A stretch of 64,000 nt of DNA from Glaciozyma antarctica PI12 (GCA_002917775.1 KZ627157.1:780365-844364), one strand, 5' to 3'; counted from the first letter of the stretch, positions 1 through 10,837 are shown. The notes: generated from the letters alone by a model not told the origin. Made by a program: numbers and translations.

Positions 1-2
1 GC

Positions 3-380
3 ACGCTTCGGCGAAACTCACTCGACGGACGACTTCCAGGGTCGTTCGAGCGACACAACTCTGCGAGCAGCGGCGCTCTCGAGCTTGTCGACCGAGCTCT
101 CGAGGCCCAAGACGCGATTGAGACGCCAACAATTTCGGGAAGGTCTGTGACTTCGTCGAGGCTCGAGGCCATCGGGGTTGATGTTTACCAGCGAGGCTCG
201 GCCAGGTCGGGAGGGAGCGGTTCGGCTACGAGACTGCCAGTCGGTGCTCGAGGCGCTGGAGGATCTGCTGCCGTTCTGCAGCTCCAGGATGATGTAGATA
301 CTACTTTCGACGGTTGGGGTGCTCTGCGCGGTGCGGGTTTCCCAGGTGGCGAGCGAGGTCTTCTCGTGTGCGTCGAATGA
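3..380 (+). CDS. Possible 3' end of an unrecognised gene entering from the left
   Basis: The third forward frame is open from the window edge to a TGA at 378-380, about 125 codons, and gives a Ser/Arg/Gly-rich peptide containing SGALELVDRALEAQDAIETP. That stretch has normal composition, while the rest is low in hydrophobic residues. No domain is recognised. It could be the last exon of a gene whose body lies outside the window, or chance openness in GC-rich DNA, which is common here. Confidence 0.25.
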   Translation, partial: TLRRNSLDGRLPGSFERHNSASSGALELVDRALEAQDAIETPTISGRSVTSSRLEAIGVDVYQRGSARSGGSGSATRLPVGARGAGGSAAVLQLQDDVDTTFDGWGALRGAGFPGGERGLLVCVE

Positions 381-1009
381 GCAGCCAACGACTGGTTCCT
401 CATGCAGGTCTTACGACTCTGTACCTCTCACCTGAGCCCGATGCCTCTCACCGACACCCTCGCTCCCACCTGAAGCTGAGGCGTCTCGCCGACACCCTTG
501 CTCCCCACCTGCTTCCTTGCTCGCCTTTCTCTCATTATCTCGCGCCAACTTCTGCCGCCTCCGACCATCCAACATCTCGCTCTTCCCCTTGTGCGGTTCT
601 CAGAGAACACGCCAGGCTTCGCAAACTCCAATCGGTGAATCTGCCCTCCTCACTCCTCTGGTGCGTTCCTTCGCGCAGCTTTCCTTTCGCCTGGCTGACG
701 ACGAGAACGCAGATCGACGAAGCGAGCGGCGACACAACGAAGGGAGTAGGGATAGCGTGGAGCGTGATTTTGAACGTGTGATTAGTGTGGCGGAGGGAGC
801 AGGAGCGATGTAGCGCGGGGAGGAATCTTTGAATTGAGCAGCTGGAAGTCATTCCTCGTCGACGTCGATACTCCCAGCACCTGAGAGCAGCGAGAGCAGA
901 GATTGAAGCAAAGTACTTCGACGTTACTACGAGCGCAAACACAGAAGAAAGCTCCGACTGCTCGACATCCGACTCAAAACCCGACTTCCATCAACCCCGT
1001 ATCGACGCT
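381..1009. other. Intergenic region, nothing recognised
   Basis: This stretch lies between the possible gene end at the left edge and the 3' end of the TMA46-like gene. Overlapping open frames on both strands lack codon bias, domains and splice-consistent continuations. I see no RNA gene or repeat. Confidence 0.5.
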
Positions 1010-2548
1010 TCAAGACGGTCCCGCATCCTCCAAATCGACTCCACCGAATTGCTCGTCCATTTGTCGGATCCTGCGCCATCATCAGTTCCCTTCTCGCTAT
1101 CGCCCAGCGGATGAAAACAAAAACGCACCTCTCAATCTCCTCCGCCCTCGCCTCCTTCTCCGCGCGAATCCTGAGCAGTTGAACATCCCAATCGTCCTCC
1201 TCCCCGTCGTCATCCGAGTCGTCCATCATGTCGGCATTGAAGGTGAAGAGGTCTCGTCCACTCATTCCGTTGTTCTTGCCGACGGCGTGCGCGGCCGTCT
1301 TGGATGCCCAAGCAGCTTCGGCTTCGGCCTCCTTCTTGTTCATGCGCGTCTTCTTCCACTGGGCGAACGTTTCGGGCGTGAGAGGCGTGAGCTTCGTGGT
1401 GTCGAGCTTGTGGCGCTGGGTGAGGGGTACGTTTTAGCTGCGAGCTCGTAGGGCGGGACGAGGGAGGTAAGGAGAGAGGTACGCACCTCGACTTCTAGGA
1501 ACTCCTCGAGCGTGATCTCCTGCTTCTTTGAATCCTCCTCCTCCTTCTTCCGCTGACTCTTGAGCACAAAGCCCGGCGGCAGGGCATGACGGTACTTGCA
1601 CGAGTCGCCTGCGATTTGTTCGTCAGCTCCTCCGTCAGCTGCCACAAGCCCAGAGTACGTACCTCCGTCAGGGCACTCCCAGAACCATCCATACCGCCCC
1701 GTCTCGACCGCATCGATAAAGAACTTGCACACAATGTCGGTCGTGGCGAGCTGGTTCCCCTTCTTGCTCACAACCTGCTGCAGCTTCTCGTCGTTCCACT
1801 TGTCCATCGTATCTACGTCGCACGCGCCAGATCAGCTGCCGTTTGCGTGCGAGAAGGGAGGAAGAAAGTCGCGCACCCTCCGTCTTGCCTTCATCACGCT
1901 GGTCAGCGTAGATGGAAGCCTTGACTTGCTTGCGGTCCTGGTCGAGGTCGTGCGAGTACTTGCACTTGGCGCCTGTTCGCAAGGGAGAGTCGTGTGAGCT
2001 CCTGCTGTCGAACGCAAGGCGAGTCGCATCAGCTCACCCTTTTGACATCTGCCAGCTTTGAAGAAGGCGCAAAGCACAGTTTTGGGGTCTGCAAGCGCAT
2101 ACACATCAGCTCCACACGTGCGTAGACCAGGCGAGGGTACGTACCGACTCCGAAAGGGACCTTGGCCTGAATGATATCAATGGGAGTGTACAAGGCCGCG
2201 AGCTCGTCCTTCTTCCGCTGCTCAGCCGCCTTCTTCGCCTTGAGCGCTTCCCTCTCCTTCTCCTTCGCCGCCTGCGTACCGAACAATCCACGTCAGCTCC
2301 TGTTCCTCCTCACTTCGCGCGCAGAACGCACCGTCTCCTTGTTCTTCCCCATCAAGGCCGCCTGGCGGTCCAGATCCTTGACGAGTGCCTGCCCCTTTCC
2401 TCCCTTCTTGTTTTTGAGTCCAAACGACTGTGGGGTGCGTGCAGCGAGTCAGTGAGAAGGAACGGCGGGGCAGCGCGAGGGAGGAGCGTACGAGGTCGGG
2501 TTTGACCTTGTTGGGCTGACCCTGCTTCTCAGGCTTCTTGGGTGGCAT
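1010..2548 (-). CDS. TMA46: CCCH zinc-finger protein of the TMA46 / ZC3H15 (DFRP1) family
   Basis: This family binds and stabilises the translational GTPase Rbg1/DRG1 and associates with ribosomes. About nine exons are read. The start is the ATG at 2546-2548 ([15 protein letters not shown]). A Lys/Glu-rich segment with [20 protein letters not shown] follows. The first CCCH finger is split by an intron ([14 protein letters not shown], then [15 protein letters not shown]), and the second runs from [20 protein letters not shown] to [16 protein letters not shown]. The ITLEEFLE motif of the DRG-binding region and the acidic [13 protein letters not shown] stretch come next. The C-terminus is completed by a last small exon ([19 protein letters not shown]) ending at TGA 1010-1012, after an intron with a good GTGCGT donor. 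The order basic N-terminus, two CCCH fingers, DFRP region is diagnostic. Confidence 0.92.
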
Positions 2549-2788
2549 CGCTAAAGTCGGTGTAGCTGGGCGTTCGGTTGGGGTTACCTTTGCTTGAGGT
2601 CGACGAGCTGAGTCGTGTGCGCGAAAGAGACGACTGGGGGGGCAAAAACGAACTTGGGCCAGCAGAGCTCGGACCTGCCCTCAGGCCATCAGCTGCTGGT
2701 GTCGCTCCTCTGCACAGTTTGCCCTGGAACGAGTACTAGGTTCACTAGAATAACAGCGGCGTATTTACTGCCCCGACACCACTTCAAG
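2549..2788. promoter_or_regulatory. Divergent promoter between TMA46 and DUS2
   Basis: About 240 bp separate the ATG of the leftward TMA46-like gene from the first in-frame ATG of DUS2, so the two genes must share this short upstream region. No individual factor site is assigned. Confidence 0.5.
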
Positions 2789-4421
2789 ATGAGAGCCGAT
2801 CCGCTGAAGCAGGAGCAACGCCTCGGATTTTCTGAGGCTCAGCTCTCTTGCCTCCGCCCCCGCATGAACCACAGTCGTTCCCTGCTAAGATTAACAACTC
2901 CAGCTTTTACACGCACAATGACAACCACCTCCCGAGCTCACAGCCCTCCAACTCCTCCCAACCCCGCCGACGAACCCTCCGCCAAACGCGTTCGCCTCTC
3001 CTCCCCCTCTCCTGTCCCCGCCGCCGTCCCTTCCACGACCACGGTACCCGTGGCTAGTACCAGCGCTCTTCCGTATGGAACGGGTCTCCACCTCGCTCCG
3101 ATGGTTAGGATCGGGACTCTTCCCACGCGGCTCTTAGGTGCGTCTTTTTTTCTGAGTACGGTGGCAGAGTGTGGAGCTGATGCAGTTGCTACAGCGCTGG
3201 AGTACGGAGCAGAGCTCGTCTGGGGTCCTGAGATCGTTGACAAAGCGATCATTGGCAGCGTTCGAGAGGTCTGCCGTACGTTCCCTCCTCCTTCTCCATG
3301 CGACAGCTGTTGACTCTCCTCCCAGCTCGAAGTGGAACGATCAAGTTCATCAAGAAGGGCCGATCTATCTTTGAGTGCCATCCGTTCGAGAAGTCGCGCC
3401 TCATCTTCCAGCTCGGCAGCGCGGATCCAGCACTGGCAGTCGAGGCAGCTCTCCTCGTAGCCGGGGACGTAGCGGGCGTAGGCCTGAACTGCGGCTGTCC
3501 CAAGCCCTTCTCCCTCTCCGGAGGAATGGGAGCCGCGCTCCTCAAAGTTCCCGACAAGCTCTGCGCCGTAGGTCCTCTCTCCTCTCCTCAGCTCCTCCGC
3601 TGACCCCTCGTACAGATCCTTCGCAACCTCGTCACCTCCCTCCCCGTCCCCATCGACGTCAAGATCCGTCTCCTCCCGACACAAGAAGCGACGCTTAACC
3701 TTGTCTCCCAGCTGCTCGAAACGGGCGTCTCGGCGTTGACGGTCCACTGCCGGACGCAGGAGATGCGGTCGTCTGAACCAGCGCTCCTCAGTCGGTTGAA
3801 GGATATCGTAGAGCTCGGTCTCGCGAAAGGGATTCCGGTGATTGAAAATGGTGACTGCATGAGTGCTGCAGACCGCGCAGTGATCGAGGAGAAGACGGGT
3901 GCGTTCCGTTCTGCGAAGGCAAGGAGGAGGAAGCTGACGGCGACGGAACAGGCGTTAGCTCCATCATGATTGCCCGAGGTGCAGAGCGGAACGTCTCGTG
4001 CTTCCGCCCCGAAGGCCTCCTCGATCCCACCGAGATCGTCGCACCTCTCTACCTCCGCGTCGTGCGTCCTCTCCCTCCATCCCTGCCTTCCTCCCCGCTA
4101 ACCCTCCTCAATAAGGCGTTCGCGAGCAACAACCACTACTCCAACACGAAGTACTGCCTCACCTCCATGTCATCTTCGCCCGTCCGACGAGGAGCGCTCA
4201 AGCAGGACCTCAACAAGGCAAAGACGTACGAGGACGCGTGCACTGTTTTCGGCGTTGATTTCGAGGAGTTGGAGAAGGTCAAGGTCGAGGAGTTGTTGCC
4301 GGCGTGGGGGGCGAGGAAGAGGGCGCTGGAGGCGAGTGGGGAGGGGGAGATTGTGGAGGCGAGGGTGGGGACCGTGGCAGAGGTGGAGGTGCCGAAGGAC
4401 GAGGAGATGAAGGTGGTGTAA
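2789..4421 (+). CDS. DUS2: tRNA-dihydrouridine synthase 2
   Basis: An FMN enzyme that reduces U20 in the D-loop of cytoplasmic tRNAs with NADPH. The family signature runs through the exons: LHLAPMVRIGTLPTRLL, ALEYGAELVWGPEIVDKAII, LIFQLGSADPALAVEAALLV, VGLNCGCPKPFSLSGGMGAA (this holds the catalytic Cys in CGCPK), VDVKIR-type strand IDVKIRLLPTQEATLNLV, TVHCRTQEM, PVIENGDC and SIMIARGAERN. Five or so short introns are removed. Three in-frame ATGs (2789, 2864, 2918) precede the catalytic domain. The second starts MNHSRSLLRLTTPAFTR, which looks like a mitochondrial presequence, and the third, MTTTSRAHS, would give a cytosolic form. I list the longest reading. The C-terminal extension after GALKQDLNKAKTYEDACTVF is acidic and poorly conserved. 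Confidence 0.9.
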
Positions 4422-4593
4422 TGAGGTTGCGTGCAGCTTTCCTTGCCCACTTGGTTTCCAGATCAAGCAGTACCACCGCAAGCGAACGCAGCATTCTCAC
4501 CACAAATCGAACGAGCAGACGCCTCCGCACCGAATCTGCTCCATAACCTGGGGTATAATGCAAACGCCCGGGGGTATCCCTCTACTGTCCCTT

Positions 4594-6531
4594 CTAATCG
4601 TCGTCCAACCCCTTGACCGACCATCGACTAACCCCATTCCACATCTCCCCCTTCCTCCTCGCTCCCTCGCCCTCCCCCTCAAGCCCTTCCCGCTCCTTCA
4701 ACGCCCTCTCCCTCGCCTCAATAATCTGGTTCGAGAAGCTCGAAATCTTGGCGCACGCTCCCTCCTTGACGTTGCCCGTCACGCCCGTCAAGAAGATCTC
4801 GCTCCGCATCACGACCGCCTTGTCGACGATCCCGACCAACCCCGGATCGAGATCTCCTAGTCCTCCTTCGTCGATTCCGAGCTCGGGAGGAAGGACGAGC
4901 GAGCCCTGCTCCTTTGCAAAGCTCGTCAAGCGCATCCCCGTCGCCTTTTTCGCAAACTCCTTGAGGAAAGCTCGCATCGCCGTATGATGCTGCTCCGTAA
5001 TGACTTTCGCGAACGTCCCAGAGTGTGCGATCGAGTTGCCCGCTGCGCCCGGTTCGAGGTCCTCGATCGGGTAGTCGGTCGCGAGGTAGACGTTGTTGAT
5101 CTCGGGGTACATCTTTTTGATCTTGATGAGTTTGCGAATGAGGGACGAGGCGCAGGGGGCGAGGTTGGCGGGGGAGAGGGTTTCGGTTCGCCAGTGGATT
5201 CCGACGAAGGGGGAGAGGGAGAGGGAGATGTCGGTGGCGATGTCGGTCCAGGTGGAGGCGTAAGGGAAGTGGGAGAAGGGGAGGGGAGGGCGGAGGGAGG
5301 GGAGGAAGTGCGAGACGACCGCGGGCGACATCATGGCGTATCGCAGCTCGTAGTTGAAGGCGAGGACGTTCGGGAGCGAGTACGGCGCGGAGAGGGACGA
5401 ACTCTCGCGCGACGACTTTGAGCCGACCTCCTCGCTCCGAAGCGTGTTGAGAACGCTCTCGCCAAATCCTGTACGACCGGCTTCCGACTTGTGGAAACCT
5501 TCGGGAGGGTAGATGGCGAGGGGCGAGTGGCGCGTAAAGTCGAGGCGAGTCCTCGGGGGCTTGAGGCAGAGGTTCCTGCTCGGCTTGTTGGGCACGAGAG
5601 TCGGGTCCGACGCGCTGTCAATCTCGATCGCACCGCGCGGGTACGCCGCTTTGACACCGATCAGGCTGACGACCTGCGCTGATGCGGGCGGGTCTCGCTG
5701 CTCCGCCCAGGTGATGAAGTCGGCTTGGGAGATGGTGGGGATGCCGAGAGCTTCGAGGGAGTAGGGGTCGTAGTAGAAAGAGAAGGGGCTGGCGTAGCAT
5801 ACTCCTAGGCGGGATTTGGCGACGTTGGGAAGGACGAGGGTGCGGTTGAGGGAGAGGGCTAGGAGACCGAGTTGGTAGAGGTGGAGCTGGGCCTTGGTCT
5901 CTTGCTCCCCTAGCCAGGCGGGAATGAGGAAGGCGCAGGGACCGCCGTTGCGCGTCGGGCAGGTCTCGGCGTCGAGGAGGTCGGCAGGGAGTTTGGAGAG
6001 GGGGAGAGGGGCCGCAGGGTTGAGTTTGACGACGTCCGGGATGCTGGCGACGACAGGAGGAGCGTCGTCTCCTGCCTTGCCGTCTAGGTGGGAATACCGC
6101 GATCCCGTCATCCTTGTCTCCTCCGAATCCTCCTCGTCCGCACCGTAATGGATCTCGAGCAGCCGCAGCTTCTCCATCGACGTCCGGTCCACCACGGGGA
6201 CGGGGTAGGCATTCTCCTGCAGCTCCCCTCGAAAGATCCAGCTCGATGCTCCTCCTGCTGTCCCCTCCTCCTGCGCTTCGCCCAGCGATCCGTACACCAA
6301 AAGGCATCCTCCCAGCACCACGAGCACGAGCCACCGTCGAGGCCCTCGTCTCCCCACGCGTCCTCCTAGCCATAGTCTTAGCTCATTCGCCGACTCCTGC
6401 GCCCGTACGTTCAGCGAAAGCCTGCTACTTCGTCTTTGCAGAGGCCGGGTCGAAGGGAGGTCGCGAGCAGGGCTGCTTGGGTTGATGGAGATGCGAAATG
6501 AGTTGGAAGGCGTTCGTTGGTGGGACGACAT
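4594..6531 (-). CDS. Type II membrane glycosyltransferase, fucosyltransferase-like
   Basis: An uninterrupted frame of 645 codons from ATG 6529-6531 (MSSHQRTPSNSFRISI). The frame stays open upstream to 6837, but that part is poor in recognisable protein. Residues 1-66 are basic and Ser/Arg-rich, and a single membrane anchor (RRWLVLVVLGGCLLVYGSLG) spans about 65-84, as expected for a Golgi type II enzyme. The lumenal part has GGPCAFLIPAWLGEQETKAQ, SLNRTLVLPNVAKSRLGVCY, FVGIHWRTETLSPANL and a C-terminal CAKISSFSNQII. A HxR-type basic motif followed by an SSFS block near the end is characteristic of GT-B fucosyltransferases of the protein O-FucT/FUT8 superfamily. Donor and acceptor cannot be read from sequence. 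Having no intron is unusual among its neighbours. A GDP-mannose 4,6-dehydratase gene at 50494-52610 makes the expected donor precursor. Confidence 0.7.
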   Translation of the reverse strand: MSSHQRTPSNSFRISINPSSPARDLPSTRPLQRRSSRLSLNVRAQESANELRLWLGGRVGRRGPRRWLVLVVLGGCLLVYGSLGEAQEEGTAGGASSWIFRGELQENAYPVPVVDRTSMEKLRLLEIHYGADEEDSEETRMTGSRYSHLDGKAGDDAPPVVASIPDVVKLNPAAPLPLSKLPADLLDAETCPTRNGGPCAFLIPAWLGEQETKAQLHLYQLGLLALSLNRTLVLPNVAKSRLGVCYASPFSFYYDPYSLEALGIPTISQADFITWAEQRDPPASAQVVSLIGVKAAYPRGAIEIDSASDPTLVPNKPSRNLCLKPPRTRLDFTRHSPLAIYPPEGFHKSEAGRTGFGESVLNTLRSEEVGSKSSRESSSLSAPYSLPNVLAFNYELRYAMMSPAVVSHFLPSLRPPLPFSHFPYASTWTDIATDISLSLSPFVGIHWRTETLSPANLAPCASSLIRKLIKIKKMYPEINNVYLATDYPIEDLEPGAAGNSIAHSGTFAKVITEQHHTAMRAFLKEFAKKATGMRLTSFAKEQGSLVLPPELGIDEGGLGDLDPGLVGIVDKAVVMRSEIFLTGVTGNVKEGACAKISSFSNQIIEARERALKEREGLEGEGEGARRKGEMWNGVSRWSVKGLDDD

Positions 6532-7479
6532 GGCGACGGCCTGCACGTGGTGGTTAGCTTGGGGTCTGGCTAGGTAGCTGTGGGCGGTGCGGACCTGGGT
6601 GACCGTTGGCGGGCGTGTTCGAGGCGTCTGCGAGCTGGCGCTTTCGGGGGCAGAGAACGACTGACGAGCTTGGGCGGTGGGCTGAACGCCGTCGACGCGT
6701 GTGCCTTGGCGTGTTGCAGTCGTGTTTCGAGGTGGTGGAGAAGGGAGAGAGCTGCAAGCGAGAGCAACGGCTGAGCACTCCTCCGCCTCAGCCCGAGGGG
6801 AGTCTCCTTTCTCTTTCAGCTCTGGCCAGACTATCACAAAATCAGCCGTACAGCACGTTGATTAGCCTGAAAAGGTGCATCCGTGCACGGAAGTACCAAG
6901 GAAACGGAAGGCCCTCCAAACTCATCGCAGCTCTCCTCCTTCCACAGCACCTTGCTTAGATCCCAGCATACGCTCCTGGGTATTCTTGAGAGGGGGATCT
7001 CTGCCAAGTCATCCCGCGACGTCCCTCCGCTGAGTCCATTGCTCGCAGCCTATGTAGCTCCGCAGCGAGGGTTGGCGATGATTTCGCAGGGACGAGGAAC
7101 AGCTGGACCATGCCTCTGAAAAGGCAAGGTGTAGCGCTGGCTATCCAGTCTGAGTGGCGAATTACGTGGTCCTGAGAGCGTGGCCCAGAGGGAAGCCAGT
7201 TTCGAGGTTCCAAAAGATGCGGGAGGAGCGAAGGGCGAGTGCGCGGCAAGATGCTCGGGACGCAGGAGCGGAGCCCAGCCTGGCCAGTAAACAGATCTTT
7301 CGGCACTGGGACGAGAGCAGAAGCCTTGGGAGCGGAGAGTAAGGGTCGTGGAGGCAGTCGACGTGTCCTGCGAGTACTCCGAATGCTGCAACAAGCAAGA
7401 TATCAGCACCTCCATACGCACGGAAGCCGGCAAGTACTCACCTGCATAACTTTACACATACACACCCTTTTTTAGGACG
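6532..7479. other. Intergenic region, no gene recognised
   Basis: Upstream region of the glycosyltransferase and downstream of the small acidic gene. Several antisense and sense open frames here show no domain or codon bias. A T-rich stretch near 7470-7478 may be part of a 3' end of the gene to the right. No RNA gene is recognised. Confidence 0.5.
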
Positions 7480-7902
7480 TTACGACGCATCCTCCTCCCG
7501 AATCCCATCATCCACCACCTCCTCCGATTCCTCCTCCTCCACCACCTCCCCAGCATCATCCTTGACGCTCTCCAGCGCTCCCAGGAGTCCATCCAGCGTC
7601 CCGATCAAGCTGTCCAAGCGGTCCTCTAGCCCGTCCGCTGCACCCTCCGCTTCGTCCATCTGCCGCAGGAGCTCTTCGATAGCCGCGTCATCAAGAGTCC
7701 CTTCCGGCGCGTTGGCGGCGAGGGTTAAGGAGGCAAGAGTAGCGGCGAGTAGGTCGGTGGTAGGGAGCGCGGGGAGAGAGGGAACGATGGGAGGGGAGGA
7801 AGCTGCGGGAGGGGAGGAGAGGGTCGCGTTGAGGAAGTCGAGGTCTGATCCTTGCACTGGTTGCGTTGTTAGCTGCCTGGGCAGAGTGGTCTTGAAAGTA
7901 CT
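7480..7902 (-). CDS. Small acidic coiled-coil-like protein, function unknown
   Basis: The main exon is open from 7856 to TAA 7480-7482. It has no ATG at its beginning; the first internal ATG is at 7657-7659. A canonical intron lies immediately upstream, at 7857-7901: GTACTT donor, CTAAC branch site, CAG acceptor, 45 nt. Splicing joins the A at 7902 to TG at 7856-7855, creating ATG and a 125-residue protein beginning MQGSDLDFLNATLSSPP. It contains two short helices (TDLLAATLASLTLAAN, AAIEELLRQMDEAEGAADGL), a heptad-like LDSLIGTLDGLLGALESVKD and a Glu-rich tail. No domain is recognised. If the splice is wrong, only a 59-residue product from the internal ATG remains. It is divergent from MAU2 with a very short shared upstream region. 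Confidence 0.55.
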   Translation of the reverse strand, partial: STFKTTLPRQLTTQPVQGSDLDFLNATLSSPPAASSPPIVPSLPALPTTDLLAATLASLTLAANAPEGTLDDAAIEELLRQMDEAEGAADGLEDRLDSLIGTLDGLLGALESVKDDAGEVVEEEESEEVVDDGIREEDAS

Positions 7903-8038
7903 TGCTTGTCACTGGAGACTGCCCTGAGCGAGAGCTTCCTCGAGGCGGTGAGAGGGCAAGAGGAGCGTGGACGTCCGCGCCTCTTGCTCTTCGACCACCA
8001 ACCTCGACTGGCTTCGACGCGACTACGAGGGCAGAACG

Positions 8039-10837
8039 ATGTCGACAGAGGAGCAGACTATGCCACCATCCTGGTCAGACAGCGCAATCCTGTTCAGCGC
8101 GTCTCAACCTCTCCCTCCTCCTCCTCCCAGCAGCATACACCTCGACGCGATCATGACCGACACAAAGCCACTCCTTCCCATCGCTTCCCTCCCTTCCTTC
8201 AACAGTGCACCTATTCACTCCGACCGTCCGACCCACACTCCTCCCTCCTCAAACCCGAGTCCACCCAAACGCGCTCGCGTCGCGGGACCCGAGCCATCCA
8301 CTCTCCGTCCCCTCCCCCTCCCTCTCCTCCTCCTCACCCTAGCTACGATACTCCGCCGCGCAGCACTCGCTCTCCAGCCTTCCCTCGCCAAACGACCGTC
8401 CTCATCCAGCTCTGCGCAGTACACCGCGAACCTGATCGCGTACGAGCGCTACGAGGCTGGAGCGGTGGCGTTGTTGCGCGCGGTGATCAATGGGACGGGC
8501 GGAGTGGAGAGTGGAGGGGGGAGGGTGGATCTGAGAGCTAGGATCATGCTCGTGGAGCTGTTGGGACGGACGGAGGGGAAGCTGGAGAGTGGAGAGGGGG
8601 AGGGAGAGAAGAGGAGGTGGGTGGAGAGCGAGAGGATCGTAGCCAAAGGAGTACGTGTGTTCGATGTATCTGCTCGTGCGAGCTGAAGAGCTGACCTTCG
8701 TTCTCAGATCGCTGCAGCGCAGAAAGTGCGTCTTCTCCTCCTTCTTTACTCTCCCCGACACGAGCTGACGAGACCTGCAGCACCCCGACTACACCCCCTA
8801 CGCCCTCCCCCTCTACGCCCTCCAAGCCCAGCTTGCCTCCTCCACGAACCCCAAGTTCGCCAAATCGACTCTCAAACGCGCCCTCTCCGAATCGACCGCC
8901 CACCCCAACTGGACCTACCACTTCCTCCTCGCCCTCTCCTTCCTCTCCGCCGCCGAGAAAGATTACCCCGGTGCCTTGAGTCCCCTGCGCGAGGTCGAGA
9001 GAATCGCAGCGGGGAGAGGGGACGTCGAGATGGGATGGGCGGTCAAGGTCCTCATCGCGCGGTTGGCGCTCGGAGCAGGGGAGATGAAAGTCGCGGGAGA
9101 GGTGGCGAAGGAGGTAGGAGATTGGATGGGCTACGGAGGCGAGGAGGTGGATCGAAGCGCGTTGATGGGGTGCCAGCTGAGGATTCAGTTTGTGCTGGTC
9201 TTTTGTTTGTACCATGCGCAGATGGGGAACGTCAAGCTGGCGAAGGAGACGCTTAGGAAGGCTCATCAGCTTCTTGATGAGAAGGATCCGGAGGAGGGAG
9301 CGGACGAAGGATGGACTAAGGTTTGTCTCATCGCTGCGACGCGCTCGGGGGGTTCGCTGATGATTCGTGCAGATCCCCATCCGAGCGGCAGACTCGTCCA
9401 AGTCCTCGCGAACCGGCAGCCTTTCTTCCTCTCCGACGCAGCCGACATTTGGCAGCTTCCCCACTCCCACGAGCGTCACCCTCCTTCTCTCGCCTCGAGC
9501 TCTCGTCTACAGCTTTGCCTTTCTCGTCAGCGTCGTGCATTCTGACCTACACTTCCTTCTGTAGGCTCTCACTAAAGTAACTTTCCGCAGGCCGTTCACC
9601 GCGATCCCTTCGGCAACAAGCCCCGCTCGCTCCTCTTCGCCGACGAAGGTCTCCGCACTCTCGACGCGAAACTCCGCTCTACCGAACGTACGTCCACCCA
9701 CCTTCCGACATCTCTCCTTCTCTAACCCCTCCAACAGCTCTCACCTCTCTCTCCCCCTCCCAAATCCTTCCGACCCTCGCCATTGTCGCCAAGATGAAAG
9801 TGCACCTCCTCCTCTTCTCCTCCGAACTCGCCATCATGCGTTCCGCCCTCCCCTCCGCCGAAACTCACCTCAATACCGCCATCGCCGTCTGCCGCTCGTA
9901 CGCCGGGCTGTGGGAGACGTTCCGAGGGAGGATCACGCTCGACAAGGGATTGTTGGCGCAGTGCAGGGGGCAGGACGAGTTGGCGCTGAGGTGCTTCGAG
10001 ACGGTCCTGGTCGTCGATGGGGAGGGGAAGGAGGGACTCCTGGCGAAGGTCTCGATCCTCCTTCTCCAGATCTCCGCTGGTGCGCGCGTCCGGATCTCGG
10101 AGGAATCGTCGACGGGGAAGAAGCGGAAGAGCGTCGGCGGGACGGCGGACACCGAGAGGCGATTGAAAGATCTGGCGAAGGAGGTGGTGGAGAAGGCGGG
10201 AGAGGAGGGAGCGATCCCGAGTTGGGTGTTGGTGGGAGAGTTGGTGCAGGCGCTTACGAGGGGGGAGATTATCAAGGCGAAGCAGCACCTCTCTACCGCG
10301 CTCACTCTCGCCAATAACTCGCTGGCGAATCACGCCAAGGCGCTCATGCTCGCTCTCCTTGCCAACTTGTTCCTTCACACTCGGAACGACCAGGTTCGTT
10401 TTTGCGTCTTGCGAGCGAGCGAGGCTGATGCGCGGTTACCAGGCGCAGAAGATGCTCCATGCGAGCTTCCACATCGCGAGCGGAATGGGTGCGAGGCCCG
10501 ACCCTCAGGCGAAGAAGCAGATCAGCGTCGTCGCGAACGGCGAGAAGACGACTTCGACCGCTCCGCCGAACGTCGTCGGGAACGCGCGGTTGGGGCTCTG
10601 GCTCGGAACAAGGTTGCTGGGTGCGTCTTCGTTCTTTTTTCGTGCGAATCGGGGAGAGAGCTGATGCGATAAGCAGAGAGCTACAAGGCTGGTGCGGCGG
10701 AGGGGTATAGGGGACAGGATGCGAAGGAGGCCAAGGCGCATGCGACGAAGGTCAAGGACCTTGCGAACAAGGCGAGGGCGCAGGAGGGGTTGAACGAGGC
10801 GCATCGGAGGGTTCTGGCGAACGAGCTGGGTCGGTAG
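8039..10837 (+). CDS. SCC4: Cohesin loading factor subunit MAU2 / SCC4
   Basis: The MAU2/Scc4 partner of Scc2/NIPBL loads cohesin onto chromosomes. It is a helical TPR-like protein. The start is ATG 8039 (MSTEEQTMPPSWSD), and a proline-rich disordered N-terminus with a basic PPKRARV patch follows. The repeat body begins near PLLLLTLATILRRAALALQP. Typical segments are HPDYTPYALPLYALQAQLAS, TYHFLLALSFLSAAEKDYPG, IQFVLVFCLYHAQMGNVKLA, HLLLFSSELAIMRSALPSAE, TALTLANNSLANHAKALMLA and, near the end, the family block NARLGLWLGTRLLE. About seven introns are inferred, including one at 9684-9736 between exons ending in LRSTE and starting TLTSLSPSQILPT. The stop is TAG 10835-10837. The assignment rests on repeat architecture and the C-terminal block. 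Another TPR protein is the alternative. Confidence 0.8.

Noticed and set aside
4594-6837. Starting the glycosyltransferase at 6837 (102 more residues)
   Set aside because: The extra part is low-complexity and the first true ATG before the basic membrane-anchor region is at 6531.
6838-7479. Possible small genes in overlapping frames on both strands
   Set aside because: None has codon bias, a domain or a consistent splice structure.
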